Assembly (NCBI RefSeq): GCF_017303055.1
Contig: NZ_JAEKJT010000006.1
Coordinates: forward strand, 1-64,000
Length of the DNA stretch: 64,000 bases
Origin: Halomonas litopenaei
GTDB lineage: Bacteria > Pseudomonadota > Gammaproteobacteria > Pseudomonadales > Halomonadaceae
Reading direction: 5' to 3'
The notes beneath the pieces are model-generated. The model saw only the letters and a program-made list of their open reading frames with translations. It did not search any database and was not told the origin of the DNA. The position numbers and the translations under genes are program-made. Positions 61,563-64,000 of this stretch are shown in pieces; the first letter of the stretch is position 1; each line of letters starts with the position of its first letter.

Positions 61563-63692
61563 TTACCAGCGATAGCTGAGCTTGGCGGTCACCTCACGTC
61601 CTGGGTTGTAGTAATCCGCCGTCCCGGAACCTACTACGTGCTTCTCGTCGAACAGGTTGCTGACATGCAGAGAGAGGTCAGTGTTCTGCACAAACTGGTA
61701 GCTGTACGATGCATCGAAGATGGTCGCTGACTCGCTCTTGATGGTGTTGGCGGTATCGAAGTAGTACTCACCGGTATAGCGCGCCCCAAGCCCTACGCTC
61801 ATGTTCAGGTCAGGCAGAGTGTAGTGAGTCCATAGGGAGGCCATATGCTCCGGCGTGGTGGTGAGTTCGTTGCCCTCGATGGAGCTGCCGTCGCGCAGCG
61901 TGCCACGCTCCACTTCAGAGTCCATGTAAGAGTAGCCGCCGATCACGCTGAGGTTGTCGGAAAGCTCTACCTTGGCCTCAAGCTCCAGTCCCCTTACCCG
62001 CGACTCCCCGATGGTTTCACGCTCGATGATCCCACTGTCCTGGACCACTGCGATGGTGATGTCGTCCTGGTTGAGGTCATACACCGATGCCGAGAACAGG
62101 GCGTTGGTACCGATCGGAGCGTACTTCAGCCCCACTTCATACTGCTCGCCACGCTCGGGCGTCACACCGATGGAAGGCGGTGCCACCGACTCGACGTAGC
62201 TGACATAGGAAGACAGTTCTTCATTGATGATATAGGTCAAGGCGCCACGGAAGGACGTCTCCGAGAAATCATCACTGTCGTCAAAGGCGGCGCCCCAGGA
62301 CACCCCCTTGCTCGACAGGTCCATATCGTCATTGCGTACCCCTGCGGTGACGATGAAGCGATCGTCGAAGGACAGGTTCTGCTGCAGGAAGACCGAGCGG
62401 GTCTCATAGTCCTGGTCATTGGTGCTATACACGTTGAGGCTGGACGGCCCGCCGCTGAAGGTCGGGTTGGACAGGTCAATCGGCTGTGCATCGCCATAGA
62501 TGGAGCTCTCGTCGGTCGAGGCGTCTCGGTACTCGGTGCCTACCAGTGTACTGCTGTCGAAACCATCGAATCTGGCGTCGTACTGCACCATCAGGTTACC
62601 GATCACTTCGTGGGCATCGGTATCGGTGCCAAAGTAGTCGCGGTCCACGATGGAGCCCGTGCGAGCTGCGGAATCGGTCAGATAGATGTAGCCGAAGTCA
62701 TCGGACAGATCGCTGTAGCGCAGGTTGCCACGCAGCACCAGGCCATTGTCGAAATCGTGGGTAAACTGGCCGGTCGCGCTGGTACGCTCCACATCGTGGT
62801 AGTTGAAGTCCGGTTCACCGAAGAACTCATCCCGCGAGTAGTCACGGTCCAGTGGATAACCGCCGCTATTGGGGGTGTCATCGCGATCCAGGTGATCGAT
62901 GATCAGGCTGGCGGTGGTGAAGTCGGTGGGCTCCCAGGCCAGCCCTGCCATGACAAACTCGTTGTCGTCGCGGGAGTGGTCGTATTCGCGATCGCTGTCC
63001 TGCACCTTGCCGGTAATCCGATACGCCAGGGTGCCACTGTCATCCAGGACATCGCCGAAATCGACGCCCGTTTCCAGGTGGTCGAAAGAGCCGTAGCTTG
63101 CGTAGGCCTCGCCAAAACGCTCGAAGCGCGGACGCTTGGTGACAAAGTTGACCGATCCGCCCGGGTCGGCCGGCCCGAACAGCGTGGAGTTGGCCCCCCG
63201 CAGCACCTCGATACGCTCGTAGGCGAACGGCTCTTCTCTGACTCCACGCATCGAACCAAGCGTCATGCCATCCCGATACGTGGTGGCCTGGAAGCCGCGA
63301 ATCTGGAAGTAGTCGTTGCGATCATCGGTGCCAAAGTAATCGGTGATGACGCCTGGCGTGTACTGCAACACCTCTTCGGTGGTACTGGCATTACGCTGCT
63401 CGATCTCTTTCTGGGTGATCACCGAGACCGAAGCGGGAGTATCCAGAAGACTGGTGGCCACCTTGCCACCGACCCAGAGCTCCTGGGCAACAATGGCATT
63501 GGCATCATCGTCAGCCACCGCCTTGGCATTGACGATGATGGGCGCCAGCCGGTAGACCTCATCCTTGGCATCGCTGTCGGCTTCCTGTGCCAGTGCCGGA
63601 AACGACAACACCGGAGCCAGGCAACAGACGGCCGTCAGCGCACGCGGACAGGCCCCCGCCCGGCCCACGAAACGATAGAGCAACGTGTTCAT
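61563..63692 (-). CDS. TonB-dependent siderophore receptor (ferrichrome-receptor-like)
   Basis: This is a 709-residue outer-membrane receptor. A signal peptide ends near SFPALAQ, followed by the TonB-box-like APIIVNAKA. The plug shows SLLDTPASVSVITQKEIEQRNAST, QIRGFQATTYRDGMTLGSMRG and RIEVLRGANSTLFGPADPGGSVNFVTKRP, the pattern of FhuA/FoxA-type hydroxamate receptors. The barrel ends TAKLSYRW with an aromatic last residue. ATG 63692 is preferred over 63701. A Fur-like box lies about 95 bases upstream. No transport genes accompany it here, so it may share the permeases at 52.7-55.7 kb. Confidence 0.92.
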   Translation of the reverse strand: MNTLLYRFVGRAGACPRALTAVCCLAPVLSFPALAQEADSDAKDEVYRLAPIIVNAKAVADDDANAIVAQELWVGGKVATSLLDTPASVSVITQKEIEQRNASTTEEVLQYTPGVITDYFGTDDRNDYFQIRGFQATTYRDGMTLGSMRGVREEPFAYERIEVLRGANSTLFGPADPGGSVNFVTKRPRFERFGEAYASYGSFDHLETGVDFGDVLDDSGTLAYRITGKVQDSDREYDHSRDDNEFVMAGLAWEPTDFTTASLIIDHLDRDDTPNSGGYPLDRDYSRDEFFGEPDFNYHDVERTSATGQFTHDFDNGLVLRGNLRYSDLSDDFGYIYLTDSAARTGSIVDRDYFGTDTDAHEVIGNLMVQYDARFDGFDSSTLVGTEYRDASTDESSIYGDAQPIDLSNPTFSGGPSSLNVYSTNDQDYETRSVFLQQNLSFDDRFIVTAGVRNDDMDLSSKGVSWGAAFDDSDDFSETSFRGALTYIINEELSSYVSYVESVAPPSIGVTPERGEQYEVGLKYAPIGTNALFSASVYDLNQDDITIAVVQDSGIIERETIGESRVRGLELEAKVELSDNLSVIGGYSYMDSEVERGTLRDGSSIEGNELTTTPEHMASLWTHYTLPDLNMSVGLGARYTGEYYFDTANTIKSESATIFDASYSYQFVQNTDLSLHVSNLFDEKHVVGSGTADYYNPGREVTAKLSYRW

Positions 63693-63784
63693 GTGATACA
63701 TCCCGAGAAATCGTTATGGAGTCTGGTTATTGTGATGGTTCGCAGAGCAACCAAATTCTCGGGATTAGGTCATACAAAGTCAAG

Positions 63785-63803
63785 AATGAGAAACAAAATC
63801 ATT
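63785..63803 (-). promoter_or_regulatory. Candidate Fur box
   Basis: AATGAGAAACAAAATCATT has outer arms AATGA/TCATT and resembles the AATGAGAATnATTATCATT form of the Fur site. It is upstream of the TonB receptor gene on the minus strand. Confidence 0.5.
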
Positions 63804-63813
63804 TGAATGAACA

Positions 63814-64000
63814 TCAATAAACAGAGCCTACCTTGCCCATTGTGGGTGGCACCTCCTCATCTATGAAAACGGCTAGCCCCTCACCGTTGGCACCGTAGCC
63901 CCAGTAGACATACCGCAGGCCTGCACGTGTCTTGACTCGGCAGCTGTTCGGACAGCCCCCACCGCGCTGGCGCCAGAACCGGGGCGCCAGAACCAGGGCG
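63814..64000 (-). CDS. Possible C-terminal end of a gene cut by the window edge
   Basis: A minus-strand frame stays open from the right window edge to a TGA at 63814. It reads RVKTRAGLRYVYWGYGANGE and then GLAVFIDEEVPPTMGKVGSVY. The length (about 60 codons) and residue mix make coding plausible, but no family is recognised. The candidate Fur box lies only 11 bases beyond its stop. The far end holds a short direct repeat, GGCGCCAGAACC. It may be chance. Confidence 0.3.
   Translation of the reverse strand, partial: ALVLAPRFWRQRGGGCPNSCRVKTRAGLRYVYWGYGANGEGLAVFIDEEVPPTMGKVGSVY

Noticed and set aside
61845..63806. Open frame of about 650 codons on the plus strand opposite the second TonB receptor
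   Set aside because: Shadow of the receptor gene with no recognisable domains.

Overview
The window looks like chromosomal DNA of a moderately halophilic gammaproteobacterium, most probably Halomonas or a close relative (Halomonadaceae). The reasons are GC-rich coding sequence with strong third-position GC, many sodium-coupled and tripartite carboxylate transporters, a BCCT betaine-type carrier, acidic secreted and outer-membrane proteins, and an OsmC-YcaO fusion. This assignment is inference from gene content; no rRNA or tRNA is present to confirm it. About 48 genes can be supported. No phage, insertion sequence or CRISPR array was seen.

Layout, left to right. 0.4-2.1 kb: a PAS/GAF/GGDEF diguanylate cyclase, then a decayed-looking stretch. 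3.2-7.3 kb: a thiamine-controlled locus in which two TPP riboswitches on opposite strands drive convergent units, a sodium:solute symporter on one side and an SDR plus a flavin monooxygenase on the other. 7.9-11.1 kb: a BCCT transporter translationally coupled to an ammonia-lyase-fold enzyme that lacks the MIO-forming Ala-Ser-Gly. This pair is a good candidate for uptake and cleavage of a trimethylammonium betaine such as ergothioneine or hercynine. 11.2-15.3 kb: a tightly overlapping four-gene operon (thermostable-hemolysin-family acyltransferase-like protein, AMP-forming ligase, heme-oxygenase-like diiron protein, SDR) that reads as a small-molecule biosynthetic cluster of unknown product.

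15.5-22.4 kb: a copper-resistance island. It holds a glutaredoxin-MauE protein behind a MerR/CueR-type promoter, a small secreted protein, CopB, CopA with Met/His repeats, a two-component system and a cupredoxin. Two matching 11-bp direct-repeat operators lie the same distance upstream of cupredoxin and copA. 22.4-28.1 kb: a LysR regulator, a PrpF/GalD-type isomerase, a TctC receptor and a fused TctA-TctB permease, probably for a tricarboxylate. 29.0-43.3 kb: a sugar-acid/uronate region with a GntR regulator, two more complete TctABC systems, an SDR plus a ketoglutarate-semialdehyde dehydrogenase, an RraA-like protein, KduD, a LysR regulator and another SDR.

43.4-49.0 kb: an OsmC-YcaO fusion, a secreted yellow/MRJP-family protein, and a sodium:solute symporter with a 42-residue partner protein. 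49.0-50.4 kb holds no recognisable gene. 50.4-55.7 kb: a siderophore-uptake operon (TonB receptor, binding protein, two permeases, no ATPase). 56.0-61.1 kb: a DsbA-family protein followed by a tandem duplication that produced two RTX lipase-like exoproteins and a remnant of the DsbA gene. 61.6-63.7 kb: a second TonB receptor behind a Fur-type box. Four copies of a short terminal-inverted-repeat element are scattered between genes.
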